From a virus: DNA of 32,112 bases. The notes beneath the pieces were generated by a model. It searched no databases. It saw nothing but the letters and a program-made list of their open reading frames with translations, and had not been told where the DNA came from. The stretch's first letter is position 1. The number at the start of each line of letters is the position of its first letter. Shown here piece by piece: positions 1 to 6,749 of the stretch. The translations under genes were made by a program, and so were the position numbers. The DNA lies in the IMG/VR virus record IMGVR_UViG_3300042197_001023, positions 1 to 32,112 of that record, one strand, 5' to 3'.

Positions 1-41
1 ATCTGATCAAAATCTAAGTTTGAAAAGTTTATCTGTGGCAT
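1..41 (-). CDS. 6: Baseplate wedge protein gp6, N-terminal fragment
   Basis: Only the first 13 codons lie in the window (MPQINFSNLDFDQ). This matches the usual N-terminus of cyanophage gp6, a baseplate wedge subunit that joins neighbouring wedges. It starts one base after the stop of gene 25, which is the order expected in T4-like cyanophages. The gene runs off the left edge, so nothing else can be checked. Confidence 0.75.
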   Translation of the reverse strand, partial: MPQINFSNLDFDQ

Positions 42-443
42 CTATCGAACCGTTTGAAGTATAAAATTAATTTGTTGAGGCGGAACTGGATTTCCGATGA
101 CTTCATAATCAATAAGAACATGATATCCATTTTGTTCAAAATCTGGTGTTACATTTACTGCTCTTAAAAACACCCTTGGTTCAAAATTTTTAATTACGTT
201 ACGTATTTCGTTCTCAATATCTGTGGTAACACGAACATCAAGTATTTCAAATAAACTTCTGTTCACATTTGTGCCCAAAAGTGAATTAAATGGTCTTTCG
301 CCATTTAGAGTCAGAACCAAATTTCTCAATGATCTATTAATTGCACTTACATTATTTAAAGGAAGTAAGTCATATGTGATAGGATGAGCCTTAAAAGAAA
401 GGCTAATATCCTTAAAACCACGACTAACGTTCTCTAAAGGCAC
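42..443 (-). CDS. 25: Baseplate wedge subunit gp25
   Basis: This 133-residue protein has the length of T4 gp25 (132 residues). It shows the lysozyme-like gp25/GPW pattern: an N-terminal segment on the wedge, a conserved middle (RSLRNLVLTLNGERPFNSLLG) and a C-terminal domain with the ENEI and EPRV elements. gp25 is part of the sheath-initiating baseplate wedge. A perfect late promoter lies 22 bp upstream and gene 6 follows directly. Expression is probably late. Confidence 0.92.
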   Translation of the reverse strand: MPLENVSRGFKDISLSFKAHPITYDLLPLNNVSAINRSLRNLVLTLNGERPFNSLLGTNVNRSLFEILDVRVTTDIENEIRNVIKNFEPRVFLRAVNVTPDFEQNGYHVLIDYEVIGNPVPPQQINFILQTVR

Positions 444-464
444 AATTTTACAGTAATACTGACT

Positions 465-472
465 TATTTATA
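465..472 (-). promoter_or_regulatory. T4-type late promoter upstream of gene 25
   Basis: The minus strand reads TATAAATA, the full T4 late-promoter consensus used by gp55-type sigma factors. It is correctly placed to transcribe genes 25 and 6. A weak dyad (AAAAGGTCCCCTTTTT) just upstream may end the preceding unit. Confidence 0.8.
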
Positions 473-544
473 CCAAAAAGGGGACCTTTTAATTAACTTA
501 TTCAAATCATTATTTTCAAAAATGCCAAGTGTTGTGATCACATT

Positions 545-805
545 TTATTCATTCAAAATTTTCGATTCATAAAGAGGTTCCGTTCCATACTCCCAGTCAT
601 CATAGTCATCATCATTGCGAATTTTTTCGTGAATTTCATTTTGAATATGAAAATCGTGTTTTTTAGTTGTTAAATCGTCATTTTTAATTTCACGAAGCAT
701 TTTTTGCTTCTCTATTTTTGATTCCCAACCATATTCTGATGATAAAAATTCAGTTCCCCACTCATTTTTCATAAATTTTTCGTCTTTATCGACTTGTTTG
801 GTCAT
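545..805 (-). CDS. Small acidic hypothetical protein (86 aa)
   Basis: This is a charged protein rich in Asp, Glu and Lys, with two similar segments (NEWGTEFLSSEYGWES near residue 14 and WEYGTEPLYESK near residue 71). There is no membrane segment and I recognise no domain. It overlaps the end of the upstream gene by 20 bp, which suggests translational coupling in the late block. Confidence 0.6.
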   Translation of the reverse strand: MTKQVDKDEKFMKNEWGTEFLSSEYGWESKIEKQKMLREIKNDDLTTKKHDFHIQNEIHEKIRNDDDYDDWEYGTEPLYESKILNE

Positions 806-1481
806 TGTTTTGCTCCTGATTTGTTAAATCAGAACTTTTTACGGGGTTGCTATCCCGAATTTCTTTAATTTCATACATAAAATCGTCTGATGTCTCAATT
901 TTACGTTGATTTTCAACAGAATATTCGATTAAATCAATTTCATATCCAGGATTTTTGGTAATTCTATTCTTAGTCCACGCATCATCATACCATAAAATCT
1001 TATTATTTGGATACGCATAGAAATTTCCATCATCCATTTTAAAAAAATGAGCACATTTATGCTCTGGAGTCTCACTGAAATTCGTATTCAGAGTAGATTT
1101 TGACTCCCATGACCAATCAAGAGTGAACATATAAGTTCCTTCACTCTTTTTTCCCTTATAGTTGATCAGTTCAGCACGTAAGTTAGCCAATCTTGAACGT
1201 ACTTGAACATCGATATAAGGGGAGAAACAGTCCCACCACATACACTCTTCTAATTGAGGAACTGGTGCATCAGGTTTCCAACAGAATGCATGAATGGGTC
1301 TACGTGTCCAGTTGACCCCATTCTCTAAAAATGCCTCAAAGAGGGGCACATGCTTCTCTAAGGACGCTACAGAGTGTACATCGCATAAAGTTACTTCCCC
1401 ATGACCTTTTTTATGATTGTAAAGAAATTCATTACGAATATAGCAAGTAAATGTAGGAAGATTGTGATTTAGGTAAGACAT
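786..1481 (-). CDS. Conserved cyanophage hypothetical protein (231 aa)
   Basis: The N-terminal part (MSYLNHNLPTFTCYIRNEFLYNH, then a GHGE element and RRPIHAFCWKP) resembles a family common in cyanophages beside structural genes. The function is unknown. The C-terminal 40 residues are polar and look disordered. A terminator lies about 90 bp upstream, so the gene probably has its own promoter; the only late-like sequence seen is CTAAATG overlapping the start codon. Confidence 0.75.
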   Translation of the reverse strand: MSYLNHNLPTFTCYIRNEFLYNHKKGHGEVTLCDVHSVASLEKHVPLFEAFLENGVNWTRRPIHAFCWKPDAPVPQLEECMWWDCFSPYIDVQVRSRLANLRAELINYKGKKSEGTYMFTLDWSWESKSTLNTNFSETPEHKCAHFFKMDDGNFYAYPNNKILWYDDAWTKNRITKNPGYEIDLIEYSVENQRKIETSDDFMYEIKEIRDSNPVKSSDLTNQEQNNDQTSR

Positions 1482-1560
1482 TTAGAGTTTTTCGATATTT
1501 TGTTTTTTTCGGGTTTCTTCAAAACGAGAAACGACGGCGCCTCCGGTAACTAATTATGAA

Positions 1561-1596
1561 AAATAAAAAAGCACTTAAAGAAACCTCTAAGTGCTT
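1561..1596 (-). terminator. Rho-independent terminator after the glycosyltransferase unit
   Basis: On the minus strand AAGCACTTA pairs with TAAGTGCTT (9 bp stem, arms 1588-1596 and 1569-1577, loop about 10 nt), followed by a T-rich run. It closes the 1755-2504 / 1603-1746 unit. Confidence 0.8.
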
Positions 1597-1602
1597 GAAA
1601 GA

Positions 1603-1746
1603 TTATTTGCCCTGTCCTCGATAAGGTTTCTTTGCTTTGTTTCTGCTGGTTGCAGCATACTTTGTATTCTTCCCGAGTCCCTGTCGTGTATTTTTTGGAT
1701 GCGACTCAAGTTGTGCTGAGCCACTCAGAGATTTACGATTTGCCAT
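1603..1746 (-). CDS. Small basic conserved cyanophage protein (47 aa)
   Basis: The product is very basic. It has a MANRKSLSGSAQ start, a KNTRQGLGKNTKYAATSRNK middle and a KKPYRGQGK end, a pattern I associate with a small protein conserved across cyanomyoviruses. Lys and Arg content suggests binding to nucleic acid or virion components, but the role is unknown. It starts 8 bp after the glycosyltransferase stop and is followed at once by a terminator. Confidence 0.75.
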   Translation of the reverse strand: MANRKSLSGSAQLESHPKNTRQGLGKNTKYAATSRNKAKKPYRGQGK

Positions 1747-1754
1747 GGTTTATT

Positions 1755-2504
1755 TCAGATAATACGAGTTTTTTCATGTCCAACACGAATCACAGGATCG
1801 CACCAGATCTCATATCCCTTTGCCTTTGCATCGAGACAGAACGATACATCTTCACCACACATATCCTGGACTTCACCAGAATTAAAGACTTGCATCTTTG
1901 GAGCAAACCAAGGATATTCAAGACTTTCAAAGACACCTTTTTTAATCAGAACCCAACCAAATCCAGTGTAATCAACTGTAAAGAGTTTCTTACGTTTCTG
2001 AATGGTCTCAAGAGTTTCGTGATTCATCACGCCACCATTGTTCTTAAAGTCATCCTCTTCCAACCAGTGAGCAACGGAAGTAGTATTACCGTCTTCTGTG
2101 CAATACCATCCAGACATAATATCTTTGTCATGAAAGACAAGACGATAAAACTTTTCAGTATCAAAGACAATATCTGAGTCGATCCAGAGTTGATAATCAT
2201 ATTCCAGCTTACCATCCCAGGGTTTCTGATTTGGACCACGAAGAACATTTGCACCAAGACACTTGCATCGTGCAAAGTTAACCATGGATGAATAGTCTTG
2301 TGAGATTTGAATACTTGCACCAGCTTGTACAAGATCAAAACATAATTGCACAAAATTTTTGAGAAAGATGTAAGAGCAACCACGACCAGGAAGACAAAAG
2401 ACAACAGATTTGCCTTTGATCATCTCCTTTGCTCTTTCAATATTAAACTCATCTTTGTTTTTTTCTTTTGGAGTATTTGCAATAACCGTAAATCCTTTAG
2501 CCAT
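1755..2504 (-). CDS. Glycosyltransferase, GT-A fold (249 aa)
   Basis: A hydrophobic beta strand leads into a DxD metal and nucleotide-sugar motif (WIDSDIVFD, D109 and D111). Upstream is an N-terminal Rossmann-like half, and downstream an acidic region (CGEDVSFCLDAKAKG) typical of family-2-like acceptor regions. Such genes near structural genes in cyanophages may glycosylate virion or host-surface components; the acceptor cannot be read from sequence. A CTAAATA late promoter lies 36 bp upstream. Confidence 0.75.
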   Translation of the reverse strand: MAKGFTVIANTPKEKNKDEFNIERAKEMIKGKSVVFCLPGRGCSYIFLKNFVQLCFDLVQAGASIQISQDYSSMVNFARCKCLGANVLRGPNQKPWDGKLEYDYQLWIDSDIVFDTEKFYRLVFHDKDIMSGWYCTEDGNTTSVAHWLEEDDFKNNGGVMNHETLETIQKRKKLFTVDYTGFGWVLIKKGVFESLEYPWFAPKMQVFNSGEVQDMCGEDVSFCLDAKAKGYEIWCDPVIRVGHEKTRII

Positions 2505-2539
2505 AAGTGAATAATTACTTCAGTTTCATTTTACCGTGC

Positions 2540-2546
2540 TATTTAG
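2540..2546 (-). promoter_or_regulatory. Late promoter CTAAATA before the glycosyltransferase
   Basis: The minus strand reads CTAAATA, a late core variant reported for cyanomyophages beside ATAAATA. It ends about 36 bp before the ATG at 2504 and no other promoter is seen there. Confidence 0.55.
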
Positions 2547-2552
2547 AAGATG

Positions 2553-2717
2553 TCAATACGACGCTTCAGAGTATGAAGGTGGTGATAACTGTAAAATTTC
2601 TATATCTTCTAAATCAATTTCATCTTTATCAATCTTATCATATAATTGATCTAAAGTAAGACTGTGAGCAACAACACAATTTTGAGAATAAACGTGATAT
2701 ATTTTTTCCTTTTGCAT
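2553..2717 (-). CDS. Small conserved hypothetical protein (54 aa)
   Basis: It starts MQKEKIYHVYSQNCVVAHSL and continues with an acidic helix (LYDKIDKDEIDLEDIEI). The KIYHVY opening followed by a cysteine and H-S-L is familiar from small cyanophage proteins of unknown function. The leader carries CCGGAG upstream of the ATG, which can serve as ribosome binding site. The next upstream gene ends 23 bp away. Confidence 0.65.
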   Translation of the reverse strand: MQKEKIYHVYSQNCVVAHSLTLDQLYDKIDKDEIDLEDIEILQLSPPSYSEASY

Positions 2718-2739
2718 GATTTTTTTCTCCGGAAATTTT

Positions 2740-2898
2740 TTATAAAGAAATGTTTTCGATGATCAATTTGTTATTCTCAAAACTATAGTCGAGTGTGTCT
2801 CCTTCCTCCCACTCTAAAGTTTCCTGCAATTCGTTTGGAATATGAATGTAATATTCTTCTTTGTTCTCGTCGTATCGGAATTCTGCTGTATAGTTCAT
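2740..2898 (-). CDS. AbrB/SpoVT-like small protein (52 aa)
   Basis: The pattern IHIPNELQETLEWEEGDTLDYSFENNKLII (residues about 18-48) matches the swapped-hairpin AbrB/MazE fold: I-P-x-x-L, W-x-x-G-D and a final beta strand. Members bind DNA as dimers, often as transition regulators or antitoxins. No toxin-like partner lies next to it, so a regulatory role is inference. Confidence 0.6.
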   Translation of the reverse strand: MNYTAEFRYDENKEEYYIHIPNELQETLEWEEGDTLDYSFENNKLIIENISL

Positions 2899-2922
2899 AT
2901 GTGAAGTATTTTTCTTTATATA

Positions 2923-3051
2923 TCAGTTTAAAAGTCTAACGAGGATAAATGCAGAAAAGAATAGAATAATATTGAGAAACTTTCTGGGATGTCGAATTAA
3001 CCAACCAGCTAAGACAACTCTCCAAAAATTCCAGTAGGGGGTTTTTGTCAT
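2923..3051 (-). CDS. Small membrane protein (42 aa)
   Basis: An aromatic amphipathic start (MTKTPYWNFWRVVLAGWLIRHP) is followed by one hydrophobic segment, about residues 26-40 (LNIILFFSAFILVRLL). The ATG overlaps the stop of the next gene upstream as ATGA, which decides the start. A longer in-frame start at 3117 would run through that gene and is less likely. Confidence 0.65.
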   Translation of the reverse strand: MTKTPYWNFWRVVLAGWLIRHPRKFLNIILFFSAFILVRLLN

Positions 3052-3191
3052 TTCTTTTTGCGTCTCTTTGAGGATGATTTTTTCTGTGCAGGACTTCGAA
3101 ATATTCCAGAAGCGCATCTTTTATCTTTTTTGTGTTTTCCTCCAAATATCCCCCAACCATAGGAATTATTTGTTTTTCTTTTTGGTGTCAT
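3048..3191 (-). CDS. Very basic small protein (47 aa)
   Basis: The sequence runs MTPKRKTNNSYGWGIFGGKH to a Lys/Arg tail (SSSKRRKKK). About a third of the residues are Lys or Arg, suggesting nucleic-acid or membrane association. It is coupled to the membrane peptide downstream through ATGA. The leader (AAATTTCCGGAAAATAAA before ATG) closely matches the leader of the gene at 2717. Confidence 0.6.
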   Translation of the reverse strand: MTPKRKTNNSYGWGIFGGKHKKDKRCASGIFRSPAQKKSSSKRRKKK

Positions 3192-3407
3192 TTTATTTTC
3201 CGGAAATTTTTTTAGAGAGAAGGATATTGAGCTCGGGTTTTCAAAGTTTTATAGCTTAGAGGGACCCATAAAATTAATATAGGGGGGGGCGCATCGCCGA
3301 CCGACGATATAACCAACCAACCGCAAAACACTGCTGTTCACGGATATCTCAAAATACGCATATGACTGCCCCCAGTATACACCAAGGGCAGCACGGTTGT
3401 CTACATT
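3192..3407. other. Gene-free junction with a G8 run
   Basis: I find no supported gene in these 216 bp. They separate the late virion-linked block from the small-gene region. They hold an AT-rich part and a GGGGGGGG run followed by the dyad GGCGCATCGCC (about 3282-3300), which may form a terminator-like hairpin on the minus strand. Confidence 0.5.
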
Positions 3408-3566
3408 TTAGAACTGCAATTCAAACGCAGACGGTTCACCTCCACCATAACTTTCACTACTCTCACTGTCACTCACTGTATCAGCAACGAGTGCATCCAG
3501 AATGGACAGAATTTCATTGCCAGTGTTACCTTGACGCAGCAGAGAAACGTAGACTGACTTGGACAT
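3408..3566 (-). CDS. Small hypothetical protein (52 aa)
   Basis: MSKSVYVSLLRQGNTGNEIL, then SILDALVADTV and a Ser/Glu/Gly tail ending FELQF. The SLLRQGNTGxEILxILDAL part is a compact helix-turn-helix-like stretch that I associate with small cyanophage proteins; the function is unknown. It is the last gene of the unit headed by the CR at 4318. Confidence 0.6.
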   Translation of the reverse strand: MSKSVYVSLLRQGNTGNEILSILDALVADTVSDSESSESYGGGEPSAFELQF

Positions 3567-3642
3567 TTTGTTCGTTGTGTGTGAGTAACTGTGTGTAAGT
3601 GAGTGTCTTTATAGAGGCGCATCTCATTCCTCTTGTGATACC

Positions 3643-3822
3643 TTACAGGAGTTCGGGGAAGGTATCAGAAACTTCAGAGATTAACTGCTCGTCGCTGATG
3701 TCTTCTAGATCAGATTCCATCAGTCCGTATAACAGTTCCTCCTTCTCAGTAAGTGATAGACTGTCGATGAACTTGTTGATATAGGTCTCAACTAGTTGGT
3801 CACGATTTGCGAGCATTGTCAT
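3643..3822 (-). CDS. Small acidic hypothetical protein (59 aa)
   Basis: A helical acidic protein (KFIDSLSLTEKEELLYGLME, then DLEDISDEQLISEVSDTF). The start MTMLANRD overlaps the upstream stop as TGATG; a second ATG two codons later is possible. No known domain. Confidence 0.65.
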   Translation of the reverse strand: MTMLANRDQLVETYINKFIDSLSLTEKEELLYGLMESDLEDISDEQLISEVSDTFPELL

Positions 3823-4010
3823 CAGTAACGAACGATGTGGTTGATGTAGTTTAGACCCCAGGAGTAAGCATCATCAGGGTCCTTCAATGTTTGCTTGACA
3901 GTATACTTGTAACCGTCTTCAGTTTCATACTGATAGACCCACACATTCCATCTGCCAGACTTTGCTTGTTGAACGAAAAATGGACGGGTTTCAGTGTTAG
4001 AAACTAGCAT
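3822..4010 (-). CDS. Small hypothetical protein (62 aa)
   Basis: It is rich in aromatic residues and strand-forming (PFFVQQAKSGRWNVWVYQYE, then DGYKYTVKQTL and YSWGLNYINHIVRY). The W-x-V-W-V-Y-x-Y core suggests a small beta sheet. It is coupled to the downstream gene by TGATG and follows the DUF7249-like gene by 28 bp. Confidence 0.65.
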   Translation of the reverse strand: MLVSNTETRPFFVQQAKSGRWNVWVYQYETEDGYKYTVKQTLKDPDDAYSWGLNYINHIVRY

Positions 4011-4038
4011 GAACTTGTGAGGAGAGTGTGAGTGAAGG

Positions 4039-4287
4039 TCAGAGATCTTCGAAGACTTCGTTGAGTTCGTGATGATTCAACTTGTCACTGGTGAATGATA
4101 CTCCATCAGGAGTCTCTGAGATAAGTTCTTCAATGGAATCTACGAACTCAGAGTAATCCTCACAACGACGGGCAATGTCATACAAACCAGGATCATTCTG
4201 CAACCACAGAGCAACATTCCAGGTCTCATAATTCGTCCAACCGTTATACTCAGTATCGGTCAGATTGGTTTGGAAAGTGGTAGTCAT
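4039..4287 (-). CDS. DUF7249-like protein (82 aa)
   Basis: The motif YNGWTNYETWNVALWLQND (residues 14-32) is the hallmark of a short family of unknown function found in phages and bacteria, with the typical GLYDIAR continuation. The rest is acidic and helical. It is the first gene of a four-gene unit behind a CR that lies 30 bp upstream of the ATG. Confidence 0.75.
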   Translation of the reverse strand: MTTTFQTNLTDTEYNGWTNYETWNVALWLQNDPGLYDIARRCEDYSEFVDSIEELISETPDGVSFTSDKLNHHELNEVFEDL

Positions 4288-4317
4288 TGAAGAAGAATTA
4301 AAGGGGGGTTGGTTCTT

Positions 4318-4348
4318 ACACTATAGGGACACTTTCAAGGCCCCAGGT
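4318..4348 (-). repeat. CR element 1, heads the 4287-3408 unit
   Basis: In minus sense it has CTGGGGCCTTGAAA and GTGTCCC, then TATAGT followed by GTGTAAG. No start codon follows directly; the ATG is 30 nt downstream. This copy shows that the element extends past TATAGT as RTGTAAG even where it is not coding. Confidence 0.9.
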
Positions 4349-4353
4349 TTCAA

Positions 4354-4554
4354 TCAACCAGAGATTTGAGTGTAGAGTGCATTGAAGGCATTGTAGTCGG
4401 TGAAGTAAAACTTCTGCTCTTCTTTGTCCCAAAGTTGATACGCATCGCAACCGAGTTTGTAATCAGAAACGACGTATTGTTTGAAGTCGGTGTCAACAAC
4501 AACGGTGCCGATTTGTTCTTTGATCAGGTTGTAATCGATGGAGGTGTTCTTCAT
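4354..4554 (-). CDS. Small hypothetical protein (66 aa)
   Basis: MKNTSIDYNLIKEQIGTVVV, then TDFKQYVVSDYKLGCDAYQLWDKEEQKFYFTDYNAFNALY: a mixed, probably globular small protein. There is no internal Met, so the ATG directly after the CR hexamer TATAGT must be the start. No Shine-Dalgarno sequence is seen. Confidence 0.7.
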   Translation of the reverse strand: MKNTSIDYNLIKEQIGTVVVDTDFKQYVVSDYKLGCDAYQLWDKEEQKFYFTDYNAFNALYTQISG

Positions 4555-4583
4555 ACTATAGAGACACTTTCAAGGCCCCAGGT
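4552..4583 (-). repeat. CR element 2, fused to the start of the 4554 gene
   Basis: Core with GTGTCTC in place of GTGTCCC. TATAGT is followed directly by the start codon ATG (4552-4554). Confidence 0.9.
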
Positions 4584-4868
4584 GACTGTAACTCAATGAA
4601 GTCTTCAAGTATATCCAGACAGCAAAATATGACTCCTAAGTGATAAGAGTTGACGAAGCAATCCTATCAGGAATCGACCTGTTTTTTGTTTAATTGTGCA
4701 TTACCTGGTTCCCGATTTTATGTTCTGTTTTATTGCGACGGAGACAAGATGAACTCCCCTGGGTGTTTCAAATTGATGATCTATTGTTGATCTGCTGATT
4801 GACTTTTTACCCTTGACGGAAAGTTCAATTTAGCAGATCATTTTCAACTGTTTTATTTATAACATATG
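4584..4868 (-). promoter_or_regulatory. Gene-free region: late promoter followed by a stem-loop
   Basis: I find no coding region. TATAAATA (4854-4861, minus) is followed at once by an inverted repeat: TGATCTGCT at 4788-4796 pairs with AGCAGATCA at 4832-4840, and ATTGA with TCAAT extends the stem inward. The nearest downstream gene starts about 300 bp away at 4554. A promoter plus stem-loop of this kind resembles the PeSL cassettes described between genes of T4-type phages, but with a late promoter. Confidence 0.5.
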
Positions 4869-5084
4869 TCACTCAAAAACGTCACAGTAAATGTCAAACA
4901 ATTCTCGAAGTTTGTCCTCAGAATAGATCACCAACTGTGCGAGGTCTTCAGTGTTAATGGTGAGAGGATTTTCACCCGCCCACTGTATCAAATCACGCAG
5001 ACAGATAGACTCAGCTACTGTGTCACCTTGAAATATCTCTTGCAGCAGAAATTGCGATTCTTCAGTGATGCTTTGAGTGATCAT
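4869..5084 (-). CDS. Small acidic hypothetical protein (71 aa)
   Basis: Helical and acidic (MITQSITEESQFLLQEIFQG, then LRDLIQWAGENPLTINTEDLAQLVIYSEDKLRELFD). No recognised domain. A strong sigma70 promoter ends about 25 bp upstream, with AAAGG as a plausible ribosome binding site, so this is probably an early gene transcribed alone. Confidence 0.65.
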   Translation of the reverse strand: MITQSITEESQFLLQEIFQGDTVAESICLRDLIQWAGENPLTINTEDLAQLVIYSEDKLRELFDIYCDVFE

Positions 5085-5109
5085 GAAATTAACCTTTAGA
5101 GACCTTGTT

Positions 5110-5139
5110 AGTATATATCAGGTAGGTCGTATCTGTCAA
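5110..5139 (-). promoter_or_regulatory. Sigma70 early promoter for the 5084 gene
   Basis: Minus strand: TTGACA (5134-5139), an 18-bp spacer, then TATACT (5110-5115). It lies about 25 bp before the ATG at 5084 and fits host RNA polymerase. Confidence 0.75.
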
Positions 5140-5439
5140 GGGGTTTGTGGTGCCTTCCTGACGGTCCTGGGAGTGTCTCTGGGGGGTCTTGACATTTGGG
5201 GGAGTTTGTGATAGCGTGCGGACTTTAATCACCAAAGATCTCTACCTTTCTCTAAGTATTCTCTGCCATTCTCTAACATTCTCTGCCATTCTCTAAATGA
5301 TTCCAAGAATCACAACATTTTAACCAATTTGTTACATTTTTAACATTTCTCTCATTATAACTCAATTCTTTTTTTCCACAGGAGGAAAACATTTTCACCG
5401 AATACATAAAATAACACAATACAGGTAAAAAGTTCAGCA
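5140..5439. other. Gene-free region with short tandem repeats
   Basis: No gene is supported here. It contains a G-rich stretch and a tandem repeat of about 20 bp (ATTCTCTGCC ATTCTCTAA, two full copies plus a third start, 5250-5296). It then becomes AT-rich towards the HNH gene, whose leader is ATAAAATA followed by AATACAGGTAA. Confidence 0.5.
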
Positions 5440-5970
5440 ATGGAGAAGAGATTTAAGTTTCTCAATGAGGTAGAAGGACTGGAGAACTTTACTGAATACG
5501 CTGTAGACACCGATGGCAATGTTTGGTCCTTTAAGAATCGCAGACAAAGAAAACTCAAGACAAACTATAAGAAAAGAATCAACGGTAAGTGTTATGGAAT
5601 GTGTGTGACATTGACTAACAAAGAAGGAGAAAGACGTAACATCAGTGTTCAACAACTGATGTCTCTTGCGTTCTTACCAAAGCAGGAGAATTGTAAAAGA
5701 GTGAGACATCGAAACGGAAATCTTTATGACAATCGTTTAGACAATCTTGAATGGATTGTTTCTAAACCAAGAGGAAAAAATGCAGACAAAGTGAATCATG
5801 AAACTTACATCATTGATCGTTTCATTTTAGACAAGATCCGACAGGTTTATGTTGCATCCATTCGTAAAGGTTTGCCTGTTCCTGATAACAATACATTCTT
5901 CAATAGTATTATCGAAGCAGCACTTGAAAGTTACATTATGCAATACGGATTACGTCGATTGATGCAATAA
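5440..5970 (+). CDS. HNH homing endonuclease with NUMOD4-like N-terminus (176 aa)
   Basis: It lies against the direction of the neighbouring genes, as free-standing homing endonucleases often do. The N-terminal region (YAVDTDGNVWSFKNRRQRKL, about residues 20-39) matches NUMOD4. An HNH core follows (VRHRNGNLYDNRLDNLEW, about 88-105): H, GN and N..NLEW are present. The C-terminal 70 residues are helical and may bind DNA. It would nick or cut DNA lacking the insertion. The leader AATACAGGTAA is shared with the other plus-strand HNH gene. Confidence 0.8.
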   Translation: MEKRFKFLNEVEGLENFTEYAVDTDGNVWSFKNRRQRKLKTNYKKRINGKCYGMCVTLTNKEGERRNISVQQLMSLAFLPKQENCKRVRHRNGNLYDNRLDNLEWIVSKPRGKNADKVNHETYIIDRFILDKIRQVYVASIRKGLPVPDNNTFFNSIIEAALESYIMQYGLRRLMQ

Positions 5971-5974
5971 AAAA

Positions 5975-5994
5975 GAGGGGTGAAGATTCCCCTC
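5975..5994 (+). terminator. Bidirectional terminator after the HNH gene
   Basis: GAGGGG pairs with CCCCTC around an 8-nt loop. The plus side continues CTTTGATTTAATTTT. The minus side continues TTTTTTATT, so it can also stop transcripts of the convergent gene ending at 6020. Confidence 0.75.
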
Positions 5995-6019
5995 CTTTGA
6001 TTTAATTTTGAAACCTCAT

Positions 6020-6334
6020 TCAGGCAAGTCGCATACCTGAGAAGAAAGGAATGGGAGCACCTTCGTATTGAACAAACCATTGAAAGTTCTTCTGAAAGAC
6101 ATACTCTCCATCCATACCAAAGGCAGAAAGAAGTGCATTAAGACGGGACTTTGTGGTGTTTGATTGCCAACCACCATCGAACAATTCCATCCAGGTTTCG
6201 CCAATCCGAGCAATCAAATTACCGTGCAGATAAACATCAGAAACGTTTGTGCAAGAGATAACTTGAGTGTTTGCAATCTTGAGGTCCTTGTTCTCTTGAA
6301 TTGCAGCAATCATTTGTTGTTCGATCTTACGCAT
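6020..6334 (-). CDS. Conserved cyanophage hypothetical protein (104 aa)
   Basis: I chose the start MRKIEQQMIAAIQENKDL. From there the sequence follows a known cyanophage and bacterial pattern: NTQV, a VYLHGNLIA strand, WMELFDGGWQSNTTKSRLNALL, a VFQKNFQWFV strand. The function is unknown. Upstream in-frame starts (GTG at 6385, or the CR-linked ATG in another frame) add residues outside the family pattern. The CR lies 56 bp upstream. Confidence 0.75.
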   Translation of the reverse strand: MRKIEQQMIAAIQENKDLKIANTQVISCTNVSDVYLHGNLIARIGETWMELFDGGWQSNTTKSRLNALLSAFGMDGEYVFQKNFQWFVQYEGAPIPFFSGMRLA

Positions 6335-6389
6335 TGTGGTTTGAGATAAAAAGATTCTGGACCTGTTGATTGAGGCACGGTCCACTCCT

Positions 6390-6421
6390 CATACTATAGG
6401 GACAATTTGAAGGCCCCAGGT
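6390..6421 (-). repeat. CR element 3, upstream of the 6334 gene
   Basis: Core with CCTTCAAATTGTCCC. TATAGT is followed by ATG AGG AGT, which is out of frame with the gene at 6334, so this ATG is unlikely to be its start. It shows ATG is a conserved part of the element even when not used. Confidence 0.88.
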
Positions 6422-6433
6422 TTCTATCACTCT

Positions 6434-6592
6434 TCAATCATCTCCAAAGTTGTTAGAAAGAAAGTCCTCAAGTTCAGTAAGTTTGTCGTTACTTAAGTTC
6501 CAAACATACTCACTGATGATAGTATCAAAAAGGTCAGCATCTTCACGACACTTTTCTTTCAGAAACCACTCAATTTCAGTTCGGTTAGTCAT
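6434..6592 (-). CDS. Small hypothetical protein (52 aa)
   Basis: MTNRTEIEWFLKEKCREDAD, then LFDTIISEYVWNLSNDKLTELEDFLSNNFGDD: an all-helical acidic protein. The start overlaps the upstream stop by 8 bp (ATGACTAA). A longer start at 6643 would lie inside the upstream gene. Last gene of the six-gene unit headed by the CR at 7445. Confidence 0.65.
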   Translation of the reverse strand: MTNRTEIEWFLKEKCREDADLFDTIISEYVWNLSNDKLTELEDFLSNNFGDD

Positions 6593-6749
6593 TTTTGGAA
6601 CATGATTGCAGTTTGGTCGCATACAGTTTACGGGCACATTCATATTCCTGTTCGGAATAGTTCCCGTTGTCTATTGTCCAGATTAGTGCTTCCAAAAGGA
6701 CATCAATCTGTTCATCAGTGAAGTGAAACTCTTTGCGGGTGTTAGTCAT
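6585..6749 (-). CDS. Small hypothetical protein (54 aa)
   Basis: MTNTRKEFHFTDEQIDVLLE, then a helix ALIWTIDNGN and YSEQEYECARKLYATKL. The TDEQIDVLLEAL pattern is typical of small helical phage proteins of unknown role. Its ATG overlaps the upstream stop as ATGA. Confidence 0.65.
   Translation of the reverse strand: MTNTRKEFHFTDEQIDVLLEALIWTIDNGNYSEQEYECARKLYATKLQSCSKND

Noticed and set aside
1632-2177. A 181-residue plus-strand frame.
   Set aside because: It lies opposite the glycosyltransferase and the small basic gene, with no start signal.
2936-3160. A 74-residue minus frame starting MVGGYLEENTKK.
   Set aside because: It runs across two better genes (3048-3191 and 2923-3051) joined by an ATGA overlap, and the latter encodes a clean membrane segment.
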